Of a stretch of 64,000 nt of DNA, positions 50,501 through 59,270 are shown in pieces (positions within the stretch are counted from its first letter, which is position 1; each line of letters starts with the position of its first letter). The notes under the pieces were generated by a model. It searched no databases. It worked only from the letters and a program-made list of their open reading frames with translations, and had not been told where the DNA came from. The translations under genes and the position numbers were made by a program. The stretch lies in contig JAUVKF010000007.1 in assembly GCA_030596395.1 (NCBI GenBank), forward strand, positions 1 to 64,000, in the 5' to 3' direction. Origin of the DNA: Chlorobiota bacterium (GTDB lineage: Bacteria; Bacteroidota; Bacteroidia; Bacteroidales; F082).

Positions 50501-53484
50501 GCGGAGCCGTTTTCTATCCAAAATAATTTAGCAGAGGTAGCTGAGAAATTTGTGGCAGTAAGGTTGGTTGGGGCATAGCATGGATCGCTTTCGAGTTTAA
50601 AAACCCAAATATCATTCTCACCTTTATTCTCTGAAATATCCCCATCATTTGATTCTGTGCTTCCACAAACTATATATCCCATATCACTAGATTGTTGAAT
50701 TGAATATGCTCCGTCGCTTTTTGAGCCGCCATAAACATTTGACCAAATTATCTGTCCAGTACTATCAAGTTTAACGACCCATGCATCTCTTCCTCCATGA
50801 TTACTGATAATATCTCCATTTACTGAAGAAGAAGAACCAGCAAATACACATCCTTCGTCGGTGGTTAATTGCAGACAACGTGCCCCATCCTGTTGTAAAC
50901 CACCATATACTTGTGACCATTTAATTTGCCCATTCTGGTTAAGCTTAACAACCCAAGCGTCATAACCGCCGTGGTTACCAGGTAAATCCCCATCAGTTGA
51001 AGCCGTACTACCTGCAAAAATTAAACTACCATCACTTGTTTGTTGTATCGATCCAAAACTTTCACACTGTAAACCGCCATAAACTTTTGACCAAACTATC
51101 ATGCCTGCACTGTCAAGTTTAATAACCCAGGCATCCGAATCACCCTTATTGCCAGGAAGGTCTCCATCATTTGAATAAGAGTTTCCGGTAAATATATAAC
51201 CTCCATCATCGATTTGTTTTATGACAGATCCATAATCAAAATGTGAACCGCCATAATTATTTGTCCACTCAATGTCCCCAACGCTGTCAAGTTTTATTGC
51301 CCAGAAATCTGCTCTGCCATGATTACCCATAACATCTCCGTCACTCGAATGTGTCCATCCTCCAACTATATATCCATCATCACTTGTTTGTTGTACAGAC
51401 TGGGCTCTATCTTCACCTGAACCGCCAAAAACTTTTGACCAAATAATCTGTCCTGTACTGTCAACCTTGAAAACCCAGAAATCTAAATCACCGTGGTTAC
51501 CATACACATCTCCATCATTTGAATAGCTTTCTCCTGCAACAATATACCCTCTATCTTTTGTTTGTTGAATTGATTCTGCATGATCGTCTTGTGAACCGCC
51601 ATAAACTTGTGACCAAATTATCTGTCCGGCACTATCAAGTTTGCTGACCCATGCATCTGATCCTCCATGATTACCTGATATATCCCAATCATTTGAAGCT
51701 GTCGTTCCAGCAACAACATATCCTCCATCTTTGGTTTCGTATATTGAATTTGCCACATCTCTCCACGAACCGCCAAAAGTTTTAGACCACAGTATATTTG
51801 TAAAATAAACAGGCATTTCAGGCTTTGTAACAGGACTGATAATAATCGAAAAATCCTGACTACCACCTTCCAATGTTTCATCATGGTCAACTGTTACTGT
51901 GTAGACCTCATTTATTATGGGATTCTCAATGAATACAACCTCAACATTGTCTGCATCATTTTCTGTGGTATTGGTAGCAGCGGCAGAAGCATAGTCACGG
52001 TTTAGTTTCCAGGGGAAAAAAGTATTTTCCGATTCGCTTACTTGCAAATCCAAGTCATTGACCAGCATAACATTCGAAGGGTCGAGTGCCGGAGCCGGTG
52101 GAATACCAGGTGGGTCGGTCCAGGCAATGGTTACCTGGAGCGGTTCGGTACCTGAATTGGTAAAACTGTATTGATAAGTACCGCCCTCTGTCAATGTTAA
52201 CTCATTAATAATGGTGTCATTACCATTTTCATTTGAAATCAATTCGGCAGCTTTTTGGGTATTCATCAGTCCCCATCCGAATTGGTAATCTGGCCCCAGG
52301 TAATATCCGGCTTCATCAGCTGTATGAAGGACAAGCGCTTTAAGCGTCGCTGCCTTCATAAAATTACCTGTACCATGCAGGTTTTCATAATGTTGCTGTA
52401 ACAATATCAAAGAACCGGCAACTGAAGGAGCTGCCATGGAGGTACCACTTAAAGTTCTGTAATCACTATTGCTATCATCATCGGTTGAATATAATGATAT
52501 GCCATTGCCAACAATATCGGGTTTGATACGTCCGTCATCAGCCGGTCCCCATGAACTGAAAGAGCTCATCACCACATCTGATGGTACGGTATAACCTCCT
52601 GGAATATCATCAACAGCTCCGACAGTTAAAATATTCTTAGCAATACCAAGCTGATCGATACAATCATATAGGCCATCAGGGGGGTATGTACCATTTCCGT
52701 CATCATCACGGTCGTTACCGGCAGCTATTACGATAAGATAATAGGGTGCATCATGGGCTATCTGGTCCCAACCCTGTGCATATGCATCGTAAAAACCAAA
52801 TAAATAATCTTCTAGAATACTTATCGCAGGTGTTCCAAACCAATATGGTTCTCCAAAAAACGTCTCCCATCCCCTTACAAAACCATAAGAATGATTACTA
52901 ACCAAAGCCCCTGAAGCTGCTTCGGATGCCATTTCGGCCTCATCGTTGTTCCAGTCAAAAGCTCTTAAGTTGGCATTTGGAGCCATGCCCTTTGCTAGCG
53001 GATCAACTCCTAAAGCTATCACTGTGCCGGCCACATGTGTGGAGTGGTAATCTGTGTAAGTTGCTCCATCAACCTGTGTTACTCTTGATCCGAATTCCTG
53101 ATGGGTGCTTAACACGGCTCCGGCATCCCATTCGTGTACGGTTAGTCCGCTTCCATCAAGGCTAAAACCATAGCCGCCACCGGGATGAACTTTGTTTGTT
53201 GAAATTGTTTTGGCAGAGTTTGCATTGGAAGTAACATAGTATTGAGGCATACCAGAATCATCAATAAACATCAACTCCATAAAAGTGGAATCTGTTTCGA
53301 TGATCATTGGAAGGTTATTTTGCCGGGCATATTCCACTGCCTCCGCCTTTTTTTGATTGAACTCAGCTGTTTTGGTTTCTGAAAACTGCAACAGTTTTTC
53401 TTTGTTGCTTTCAACTTGTCCCTGCAAGTGTATTGAAATAAATGCAAGGAAAGCGATAGTGAAAATAGTTGATAGCGTTTTCAT
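47509..53484 (-). CDS. Secreted S8 subtilase with two propeller-type repeat sets, two LamG domains and T9SS tail
   Basis: This 1991-residue protein has a signal peptide (1-23) and an S8 protease domain whose triad is Asp120 (HEWDAG), His147 (HSTHVAGT) and Ser349 (SGTSMAAPS), with Asn257 for the oxyanion. A P-like beta-barrel follows (about 425-560). Residues about 562-966 hold seven ~58-residue repeats with consensus IIWSKVYGGS, SIQQTSDGGYIVAG, SNDGDVxGNHG, DxWVVKLDS. An Fn3 domain (966-1060) comes next, then seven more repeats (1060-1456). Two LamG domains (about 1462-1672 and 1674-1885) nearly repeat each other. The T9SS type A sorting domain is at 1905-1991, with YPNPFRRTT and PEGIYILHL. 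It should be exported and cell-surface bound. Confidence 0.93.
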   Translation of the reverse strand: MKTLSTIFTIAFLAFISIHLQGQVESNKEKLLQFSETKTAEFNQKKAEAVEYARQNNLPMIIETDSTFMELMFIDDSGMPQYYVTSNANSAKTISTNKVHPGGGYGFSLDGSGLTVHEWDAGAVLSTHQEFGSRVTQVDGATYTDYHSTHVAGTVIALGVDPLAKGMAPNANLRAFDWNNDEAEMASEAASGALVSNHSYGFVRGWETFFGEPYWFGTPAISILEDYLFGFYDAYAQGWDQIAHDAPYYLIVIAAGNDRDDDGNGTYPPDGLYDCIDQLGIAKNILTVGAVDDIPGGYTVPSDVVMSSFSSWGPADDGRIKPDIVGNGISLYSTDDDSNSDYRTLSGTSMAAPSVAGSLILLQQHYENLHGTGNFMKAATLKALVLHTADEAGYYLGPDYQFGWGLMNTQKAAELISNENGNDTIINELTLTEGGTYQYSFTNSGTEPLQVTIAWTDPPGIPPAPALDPSNVMLVNDLDLQVSESENTFFPWKLNRDYASAAATNTTENDADNVEVVFIENPIINEVYTVTVDHDETLEGGSQDFSIIISPVTKPEMPVYFTNILWSKTFGGSWRDVANSIYETKDGGYVVAGTTASNDWDISGNHGGSDAWVSKLDSAGQIIWSQVYGGSQDDHAESIQQTKDRGYIVAGESYSNDGDVYGNHGDLDFWVFKVDSTGQIIWSKVFGGSGEDRAQSVQQTSDDGYIVGGWTHSSDGDVMGNHGRADFWAIKLDSVGDIEWTNNYGGSHFDYGSVIKQIDDGGYIFTGNSYSNDGDLPGNKGDSDAWVIKLDSAGMIVWSKVYGGLQCESFGSIQQTSDGSLIFAGSTASTDGDLPGNHGGYDAWVVKLNQNGQIKWSQVYGGLQQDGARCLQLTTDEGCVFAGSSSSVNGDIISNHGGRDAWVVKLDSTGQIIWSNVYGGSKSDGAYSIQQSSDMGYIVCGSTESNDGDISENKGENDIWVFKLESDPCYAPTNLTATNFSATSAKLFWIENGSATTWEIMLDTAGFDTTGITPVLVTENPYTWSGLTLETDYDWYIRADCGDGDYSNWVGPSTFRILSEGILWARCYGGSSTDGARSIQQTSDGGYVVAGYTASDDGDVFGYQGYNDMWIVKLTSTGDTIWTKTYGDINNQDAYSIQQTYDGGYVVAGVHNWTDFHPTNFDFWVVKLNNNGDTLWTKTLGGSRNDYARSIQQTSDSGYIVTGYTWSSNGDVQGNHGFTDVWVVKLNSNGNILWSKTYGGSSWDRANSIQQTFDGGYVFAGSSYSNDGDVHGNHGAYDYWVVKLNMNGDTLWTKTLGGSAFERAYSIQQTNDSSYIVAGYTESNNGDVQGNHGENDFWVVKLNNNGNILWSKTIGGPNNDFAYSIKQTYDNGYVVAGSSELTVGNYIDIPGNTDYWIVRLNSIGDTLWTKTLGGSRYENAHSIQQTSDNGYIIAGMTSSNDGDVYGNHGSSDFWIVKLEPELIPGAEPLAHWPMDEGTGTVTEDIVGSNDGTLINGTSWITGIDSYGLQFDGIDDRVDCGSLDALNMGNKDFTISTWVKMETGQSAYPTFVGKGGGASYDPGYWFHYRNGRLKFYISDGTTRINAQSNPVSIIGDNWHHLAVVADRDEEAKFYVDGEEAGTFDISSLSTSEIVSSKSLTLGSWMSSIHCLLNGSMDDTRLYNVALSNSEIGLLAESIYLPLAHWPMDEGTGTFTEDIRGSNDGTLINGTSWITGINSYGLQFDGIDDRVDCGSLDALNMGTKDFTISTWVKMETGQAAYPTLVGKGGGASYDPGYWFHYRNGRLKFYLSDGTTRINAQSDPVGIVGNNWHHLAVVANRDDEARFFVDGEEAGTFDISSLSTSEIVSSKSLTLGSWMSSIHCLLNGNLDDVRLYGFALSETEVNLIYNFYSANKKELVVIETAVTGKLNIYPNPFRRTTTIAFSVDKARRTTLKVYNTMGIEVRRLFEGIAEVDRQYEFTFNAENLPEGIYILHLQSGDRVSVKEKMILLKY
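47810..49090 (-). repeat. Tandem LamG-encoding duplication (636-bp unit)
   Basis: Within the subtilase gene, two adjacent LamG-encoding blocks offset by 636 bp are nearly identical over long stretches at the DNA level; for example, the runs beginning ACAATGGATACTGCTCATCC are shared. Both start PLAHWPMDEGTGT at the protein level. The high DNA identity indicates recent duplication or gene conversion. Confidence 0.85.
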
Positions 53485-53718
53485 AATTTATGTCTTTTGA
53501 GGTTTGTTTTAGTAATTTTAACACGTTATATATTGTTGAGTATAAGGCACGATCAATATTAAATATTGGTTGCCATGTTAGTAGTTTCAGCCGGTTTGTT
53601 AGCCCTGAAGTCAAAGAACAATTGTTCCCAAAGAAAAAAGCGGCTACAATGTACGAATTAATTCCCTGAATGTCAAGTAAAAAGAAGAAAAAGTAATAAA
53701 TAAGCAATGATAAATTCT

Positions 53719-53726
53719 TATCTTTG
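53719..53726 (+). promoter_or_regulatory. Candidate Bacteroidota -7 box for the YfcC gene
   Basis: TATCTTTG matches TAnnTTTG and ends 27 bases before the ATG. The upstream box is not clear. Confidence 0.45.
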
Positions 53727-53753
53727 ATCGCTTGAAACTTCACCTTTCTTCCT

Positions 53754-55349
53754 ATGTTCAAAAAAATACCTCACACTTACGTTATTGTTTTCAGCATTAT
53801 TTTATTGGCAGCTATTTTAACCTGGTTTATACCGGGTGGAGAGTATGCGAGGCAATCCATCATGGTAAACGGGGTGGAGCGGACGGTAATTGACAAAGAC
53901 TCGTTTCAATATGTGGATCATGAAAAGCAAACATGGGAAGTGTTCGCTGCTTTTTTCAAAGGTTTTGAAATGCAGGCAGGCATCATAGTATTCATCCTGA
54001 TGATTGGCGGGGCATTCTGGATCGTAAACAGCAGCAAAGCCATTGATATTGGAATATTGTCTTTCCTCAAATTTGCTGAGCGTTTGGAGACAAATAAAAT
54101 ACTTAAAAAAATAGGCGTAAATAACATCATCATCACCATGATAATGATTGTATTCAGTGTATTTGGTGCTGTCTTTGGCATGAGTGAAGAAACCATCGCC
54201 TTTATTATTATCCTTGTACCGCTGGCCATTTCGATGGGTTATGATTCGATAGTTGGTGTTAGTATGGTGTTTGTTGCTGCAGGGTTAGGGTTTGCAGGTG
54301 CAGTGCTCAATCCATTCACCATTGGTATTGCACAGGGGATTGCCGACCTGCCCTTATTTTCGGGCTTTGGTTACAGGATGTTCTGCTGGGTGGTTCTCAA
54401 TCTTATCGGTATCACCTGGATAATCGTTTATGCACGAAAGATTAAAAAAAATCCAAAACGCTCATTGGTTTACGATACCGATGAATACTGGCGGAAGCGA
54501 GGGGCGGTGGATATTGACTCCTTCAAGTTTTATACCCCTAAAAGTGCATGGGTTTCTTTCATACTGTTGTCAATAGGCCTGATCGTTTTTTCATTTGTCT
54601 ATCCTTCCACCACCATGAAAATAGGAAATGCATCAAGTGTTTTACCGGCGGTACCTGTAGCAACTGCTTTATTTATTGTCAGCGGGATATTTGCCTTGCG
54701 GAAGTCGGTTCATTTTTACATTTTAAACCTGCTCACCTTCACTATTGTGTTTTTAATAGTTGGTGTAATGGGTTACTCATGGTATATTATGGAAATTGCA
54801 AGCCTGTTTTTTGCCATGGGCATATTTTCGGGTATGGCCATGAATTATACGGCAAACGATATCACCAAACATTTCCTGGATGGTGTTCGCGATATTATGT
54901 CGGCAGCGCTGATTGTAGGATTGGCCGGTGGGATACTTGTTATACTTGAAGATGGTAAAATAATCGATACCATTCTGCATGGTGTTTCATCTTCGATGGA
55001 AGGAATGGGAAAACTGGGAACGGTAAGTGTAATGTATGTTATTCAAAATATCATCAATGTCATTATCCCTTCCGGTTCGGCGAAAGCGGCTTTAACTATG
55101 CCGGTTATGGCGCCATTTTCTGATTTGGTAAACTTGTCGCGACAGGCAACGGTAATGGCTTTTCAGTTTGGAGATGGATTTACAAATATGATCACACCTA
55201 CCTCAGGAGTATTAATTGGCGTGCTTGGAGTTGCAAAAATACCTTATGACAAATGGGTGAAATGGATTGCTCCTTTTATGCTGGTTTTAATAATCCTTGG
55301 ATGGTTGTTGCTGATTCCCACCGTTACTATGCAATTGGATGGGTTTTAA
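53754..55349 (+). CDS. YfcC family membrane transporter (C4-dicarboxylate/basic amino acid carrier-like)
   Basis: This 531-residue inner-membrane protein has about 12-13 transmembrane helices. It begins with the family-type KIPHTYVIVFSIILLAAILTW and FIPGGEYAR. Other landmarks are GMSEETIAFIIILVPLAI, AAGLGFAGAVLNPFTIGIAQG, and late IIPSGSAKAALTMPVMAP followed by GDGFTNMITPTSG. These repeated N-P and S/T-P loops are the DcuC/YfcC/ArcD-like substrate site pattern. Substrate is not predictable from sequence; basic amino acids, peptides or dicarboxylates are possible. It is monocistronic and faces away from the subtilase gene. Confidence 0.88.
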   Translation: MFKKIPHTYVIVFSIILLAAILTWFIPGGEYARQSIMVNGVERTVIDKDSFQYVDHEKQTWEVFAAFFKGFEMQAGIIVFILMIGGAFWIVNSSKAIDIGILSFLKFAERLETNKILKKIGVNNIIITMIMIVFSVFGAVFGMSEETIAFIIILVPLAISMGYDSIVGVSMVFVAAGLGFAGAVLNPFTIGIAQGIADLPLFSGFGYRMFCWVVLNLIGITWIIVYARKIKKNPKRSLVYDTDEYWRKRGAVDIDSFKFYTPKSAWVSFILLSIGLIVFSFVYPSTTMKIGNASSVLPAVPVATALFIVSGIFALRKSVHFYILNLLTFTIVFLIVGVMGYSWYIMEIASLFFAMGIFSGMAMNYTANDITKHFLDGVRDIMSAALIVGLAGGILVILEDGKIIDTILHGVSSSMEGMGKLGTVSVMYVIQNIINVIIPSGSAKAALTMPVMAPFSDLVNLSRQATVMAFQFGDGFTNMITPTSGVLIGVLGVAKIPYDKWVKWIAPFMLVLIILGWLLLIPTVTMQLDGF

Positions 55350-55975
55350 AAATATTTATTGATCTGTCCTGCCAGTATTCATTTCACGCAAAGACGCAAA
55401 GGCGTAGAGGTTTGAAATGAAACAAGAACTGAACAAGGGGATTGCCTGCCCCCGCCAGAATGACTTTGTCGGGCTGGCGTCCGTATCCGTCAGCTGACGG
55501 AAAAGGCGGGCTGCGTCTCCGCCACCTGGCGAATCCTCGCAATTAAACGACATATTTTATTATGCGTTTGGCTCAATTAACATAATGAGCGCAAAAGTCC
55601 TCCAGAATGAAAACGCTGTAAAAAGAAAAAACCCGCCTTTGTGGTTTTCACCGTTCAAAGGCAGGTAATTTGCTGTAGTAAAAAGAGTAATACAATTAGT
55701 AAACTAAAAGTTCAAATTTTAAAAGTTACCTTTATGTGGTAACATGTTTTTTCAATATTATTAGTATATTTAGTTGTTTTAGTAGTGAATGATTTAATAG
55801 CCAATTAATCTGTTATTCACAATGTAAAAGTATAAACATTCAAGAGTAAAACATGCACCAAAAGCATTTTATTTTATAATTGCTTCAATTTTTTTAATAG
55901 GTGTAAGGTTTTAGTTAATAAGTGTAAAAAGGCCATGAAGTGCCTTTGAAAGCAGTTTAATAGATTGAAAATGAT
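55350..55975. other. Repeat-bearing intergenic region
   Basis: No gene is seen. Positions 55381-55410 carry TTTCACGCAAAGACGCAAAGG, a repeat related to the TTCACGCAAAG core at 18995. Positions 55446-55540 carry GC-rich GCCTGCC/GGCGGG repeats, including the perfect palindrome TCCGTCAGCTGACGGA (55486-55501). A minus-strand terminator is at 55622-55665. The remaining 55670-55975 stretch is AT-rich and lies just downstream of the response-regulator gene. Confidence 0.6.
55622..55665 (-). terminator. Terminator of the kinase/LytTR operon
   Basis: On the minus strand, GCCTTTG / CAAAGGC form a stem with a 14-base loop. It is followed by GGGTTTTTTC, a T-run. It lies about 310 bases beyond the response-regulator stop codon. 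Confidence 0.6.
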
Positions 55976-56719
55976 TTATAGTGAGTTAAATTTTTCGATA
56001 AGCCGCTCTTTTTTCCGGCTCGACACGGGTACTTCACTACCGTCAGTCATTAGTAAATGACCCGAATTGCCTTTTCGAAATTTTACGATCTTATTCAGAT
56101 TAACCAGATGCGAATGGTGCACCCTGAAAAAATTGTAATTGCCGAGTAGTTCATCGTATTCCTTCAGGTTGGTTGATATGGTTATTTGCGAGCCATCAGT
56201 TAAGAAAAAATGGGTATAGCTCGAATCTGCCTCACACCTTATAATATCGCTGATGCTTACCAGGTGAATATCATCAGTGGACTTTAGTACAATTTTCTTG
56301 TCTTCTTTGCTGTCGATATTATCCAGCAAAGTTTTAATAGAAACATCTGATGCACGCTCCAGCACTGCTTCCCTGGCCCGCATGATTGCCCCGGTAAGTT
56401 CTGCTTTGCTAAATGGTTTTAAAATATAATCGAAAGCGCTGAATTTTATGGCCTGTAAAGCATATTCCTCATGGGCTGTTACAAAAATTACCTGGCTGTT
56501 GTGAACTGCACTGTTTTTCAAGATATCAAATGCATTTCCATCAGATAGTTGAACATCAATTAATATTATATCGGGCTGAAAAGTATTGATGACATCTATT
56601 CCTGATTCAACATCCGAGCCACTGCCAACAACATCAATTTCAGGGCACTCAATTTTGATAATATTGATGATCGTCTCCCTGGTCCTGAATTCATCTTCTA
56701 TAACAACGAGTTTAAGCAT
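55976..56719 (-). CDS. LytTR family DNA-binding response regulator
   Basis: This cytoplasmic regulator of about 247 residues starts at ATG 56719 (MLKLVVIEDE); a TTG at 56734 would add five residues. The receiver domain has acidic pocket Glu8/Asp9, phospho-acceptor Asp55 (ILIDVQLSDG) and the conserved Lys in YILKPFSKAE. The C-terminal LytTR DNA-binding domain (about 145-247) has FFRVHHSHLVNLNKIV and EVPVSSRKK. It should bind promoter direct repeats as a dimer after phosphorylation by the kinase encoded 45 bases upstream. Confidence 0.95.
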   Translation of the reverse strand: MLKLVVIEDEFRTRETIINIIKIECPEIDVVGSGSDVESGIDVINTFQPDIILIDVQLSDGNAFDILKNSAVHNSQVIFVTAHEEYALQAIKFSAFDYILKPFSKAELTGAIMRAREAVLERASDVSIKTLLDNIDSKEDKKIVLKSTDDIHLVSISDIIRCEADSSYTHFFLTDGSQITISTNLKEYDELLGNYNFFRVHHSHLVNLNKIVKFRKGNSGHLLMTDGSEVPVSSRKKERLIEKFNSL

Positions 56720-56763
56720 AAATCGGGTAATCAATCATCAACAAAAGTAGTGATTTGAACAAC

Positions 56764-58587
56764 TCAATTTACAGCAATCCTGAATAATACCCTTGTCCCA
56801 ATGGCATCGTCATTTTCATCGTAGAGGTCTTCGATGTGCATGGTGATTTTTCGATTGTATCTTTTTGATAACAGGTGTAAGCGTTTGCTTGTTATTTCGG
56901 TAGCCAGTGATTGATGATTTTCGTTTTTGCTCAGGCTTAGTGATTTCCTTCTGCCAATCCCATTATCCTCAATTAAGAAAGTGAGCTCATCATTTTTTTC
57001 TTCAAGCAATAATTTCAGAAATCCTTTTTTTTGTGCCGGAACCAAACCATGGATAATTGCATTTTCGATAAATGGTTGGGCAAGCATGGGAGGAACCATG
57101 ATATCCTCGGGTTCCTCAACATTGATGATAAATTCATAATCAAATTTATCACTGAACCGTAGCTTTTCAAGCTTAATATACTGTTGCAAAACTTCAATTT
57201 CTTTTTCGAGTGGGATAAAAGTTTGCCGGGTATGCTGTAATATACTTCTGATCAACTTTGCAAAATCAACCAGGTAATCCGATGCAATGTCAACTTTATT
57301 ATCAAGCAGAAATGTCTGGATTGACATTAACGAATTAAAAATAAAGTGTGGTGATGTCTGCGACCGGAAAAGCCGGGATTGCAGCGTAAGCATTTCCTGT
57401 TCTTTTTTATAGCGGTTTCGTGCGAAGACCAATACAATGATTACAATTGTTAAAACAAATATGGTTATCAGGGCATAAGTAATTGTTTTCGTCCAGGTCA
57501 GCTCCAGTTCATTGATCTCAGTTTGTTTTTTAAGTAGAGTGATCTCCTGCTCTCTTTTTTCAATTTCAAAATTGGTTTCAATCTGGCTGATTTGTTTTAT
57601 CTTTTCCAGGTTGATCAACTGATCCTTAATTTCTTCATATTTTTTGTTGTATTTCAGAGCATACTTGTAATTGCCTGTTTTTTCGTACAGATTCGATAAA
57701 TCGTTGTAAAGCTGTGAAAGTAATTTTTTTACCTTACATTTTTCAGCCAACTTTACAGATTGCTGATAGTAGTTCAAGGCCTGGTCGTATTCTCCTTCGG
57801 CATAATAGGTTAAGCCTAAATGATGCAAGGCCGAGGCTATATTTTTTGGGTCTTCTGTTGCACGATGCGCCTTTAATGCCCTGGTAAAAAATGATTTTGC
57901 TTCTTCTGTTTCATTTTTTCTTAAATGGATAACGCCAAGGTTACTGTAAATTAATGCAGCATCCTTATTATCACCAATTTCCTGATAAATTTTTAAGGCT
58001 TTGTTATAATAATAGTATGCGCTGTCCTGGTCTTCTTTGAAATAAGTATAGATAATTCCTATGTTGTTGTAAGTGCCCGCAATGCTTTTTTGGTCGCCAC
58101 GTTCTTTTTTAAGGTCAAGTGCCTGGAAATAGTATTCCAGTGCCTTATCGGGTATTTTCATTTCTTCGTAAACGATGCCGATGTTGTTCAGCACACTTTC
58201 TTTCCCTTCTTTGTTATCCAGTTGTTCATAGATGCTAAGCGATTGCTGATAGTAATCAATAGCATCTGAATAATTTCCGACTATGTCATTAATTACACCA
58301 ATATTTGAATACATTTTTGCGCTAAATAAACTGTCGTTGAGGTTTTGTGCAACAGCCAGGGCTTTTGTAAAGTTTTCGAGTGCATCGGCATAAACGCCTC
58401 TTCGGTAATGTAGTTTACCAATCTGGTTAAATAACTCCATTTGGTCAGAAGGCTCAGCTATAGCAACAAGTTTTTTCAGGCTGTCTATTTCAAGCTTTTG
58501 ATTTGCAGATAATGAACCGGGAAAAAGTACCAGTGCTATGATTAAACTATGAATTGTTGTTACAAATAAGGCATTAAGGTTTTTCAT
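56764..58587 (-). CDS. TPR-containing LytS-type sensor histidine kinase
   Basis: This 607-residue protein has a signal-like N-terminus (1-29) and six to seven TPR units (about 50-315), with repeated YSNIG, LNNIG and YNNIG starts. A coiled coil (325-362) and one transmembrane helix (367-388) follow. The His_kinase domain has SPHFIFNSL, with His414 as phospho-acceptor, and an HATPase region with FIENAIIHG and EDNGIGR. The TPR sensor should lie in the periplasm. It pairs with the downstream LytTR regulator. The signal is unknown. Confidence 0.95.
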   Translation of the reverse strand: MKNLNALFVTTIHSLIIALVLFPGSLSANQKLEIDSLKKLVAIAEPSDQMELFNQIGKLHYRRGVYADALENFTKALAVAQNLNDSLFSAKMYSNIGVINDIVGNYSDAIDYYQQSLSIYEQLDNKEGKESVLNNIGIVYEEMKIPDKALEYYFQALDLKKERGDQKSIAGTYNNIGIIYTYFKEDQDSAYYYYNKALKIYQEIGDNKDAALIYSNLGVIHLRKNETEEAKSFFTRALKAHRATEDPKNIASALHHLGLTYYAEGEYDQALNYYQQSVKLAEKCKVKKLLSQLYNDLSNLYEKTGNYKYALKYNKKYEEIKDQLINLEKIKQISQIETNFEIEKREQEITLLKKQTEINELELTWTKTITYALITIFVLTIVIIVLVFARNRYKKEQEMLTLQSRLFRSQTSPHFIFNSLMSIQTFLLDNKVDIASDYLVDFAKLIRSILQHTRQTFIPLEKEIEVLQQYIKLEKLRFSDKFDYEFIINVEEPEDIMVPPMLAQPFIENAIIHGLVPAQKKGFLKLLLEEKNDELTFLIEDNGIGRRKSLSLSKNENHQSLATEITSKRLHLLSKRYNRKITMHIEDLYDENDDAIGTRVLFRIAVN

Positions 58588-58627
58588 AGTTTACAAATAT
58601 AATCACTTCGGTTTCAAACCCGAAAAT

Positions 58628-58649
58628 GGTGCGCGGATTTTCCGCGTAC
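58628..58649. repeat. 22-bp GGTGCGCGG palindrome, copy 1
   Basis: The unit contains inverted CGCGGA and TCCGCG. It is identical to 58969-58990. The palindromic core suggests a protein-binding or REP-like role; no gene is near enough to decide. Confidence 0.65.
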
Positions 58650-58813
58650 GATAACGATAATCACAGCTAATGCGCCGATAAAAGTGGGTTTCGAACACGA
58701 AACATTCGCACCAGAGTCGGGGGCTGAACGTGGGTTTTATTATTATCGTTTAGTTGCCTGCCTTTGCCGAAACGGCTACGTGCAGGCAGGCGAGCGGAAT
58801 GGAATGGAGCGTG

Positions 58814-58845
58814 GCCTGCCTTTGCTACGCTACGGACGGGCAGGC
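58814..58845. repeat. GCCTGCC...GGCAGGC stem repeat, copy 1
   Basis: The unit has terminal inverted GCCTGCC / GGCAGGC and interior TTTGCTACGCTACGGACGG. Another copy is at 59076-59107, and a reversed copy is near 21498. Confidence 0.65.
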
Positions 58846-58968
58846 AATCCCCTTGTATAATTCGTGTTCCAGTTCAGGAGATTCTTTCGGTTGTTCCTCC
58901 CTCTGAATTAAACGAAAGTTGTTTTAATGGTGTTTCAGTTGCCAGCGCTACCGCTTGGTCCCCGACCT

Positions 58969-58990
58969 GGTGCGCGGATTTTCCGCGTAC
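58969..58990. repeat. 22-bp GGTGCGCGG palindrome, copy 2
   Basis: Exact second copy of the 58628-58649 unit, 341 bases away in the same orientation. Confidence 0.65.
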
Positions 58991-59075
58991 TACGTTATAC
59001 TTGCTTCAAGTGTCGATGCTTGAAGTGGGGGTGGTTTTTTAATTATTGTTTAATTGCGAGGGAGGAACGACCGTG

Positions 59076-59107
59076 GCCCGCCTTTGCTACGCTACGGACG
59101 GGCAGGC
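59076..59107. repeat. GCCCGCC...GGCAGGC stem repeat, copy 2
   Basis: Matches the 58814 unit except for one base in the left arm (GCCCGCC). Confidence 0.65.
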
Positions 59108-59201
59108 AATCTCCCATTACAATTCGTTGTTCCAACTCAGGAGACTCCCGCACTCTCCCGATAGCTATCGGGATCGCTCGGAGTTGAACGAAAATTTGTA
59201 T

Positions 59202-59235
59202 AAAAAAACCCATTCCGGTTTAAACCGGAATGGGT
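59202..59235 (-). terminator. Strong terminator for the 59271-64000 operon
   Basis: A perfect 28-base palindrome ACCCATTCCGGTTT / AAACCGGAATGGGT. On the minus strand it is followed by a run of Ts. It lies 35 bases beyond the stop of the small PID-CTERM-like gene. Confidence 0.88.
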
Positions 59236-59270
59236 TGCAGCATTGATTTATTAGCCTTAATAAAAAGCTA

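Larger units (their letters stand above)
58588..59270. other. Repeat-dense gene-free region
   Basis: Frames in this stretch are products of GC-rich repeats and no gene is supported. It holds two identical 22-base GGTGCGCGG / CCGCGTAC units, two GCCTGCC/GGCAGGC stem repeats, the palindrome TCCCGATAGCTATCGGGA (59156-59173) and a strong minus-strand terminator at 59202-59235. The kinase promoter must lie in its first part. Confidence 0.7.

Noticed and set aside
49100..51800. Regularly spaced repeats resembling a CRISPR-like or satellite array
   Set aside because: The periodicity (about 174 bp) equals the 58-residue protein repeat, the frame stays open throughout and the repeats are degenerate, so they are coding repeats of the subtilase.
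58594..58601. Minus-strand TATATTTG as the kinase promoter
   Set aside because: It lies only six bases before the ATG, which would give an almost leaderless message, and spacing to an upstream CAAA is too short.
58764..59246. Short plus-strand frames of 66-92 codons
   Set aside because: They are made of GC-rich palindromic repeats, have no recognisable domain, and overlap one another in different frames.
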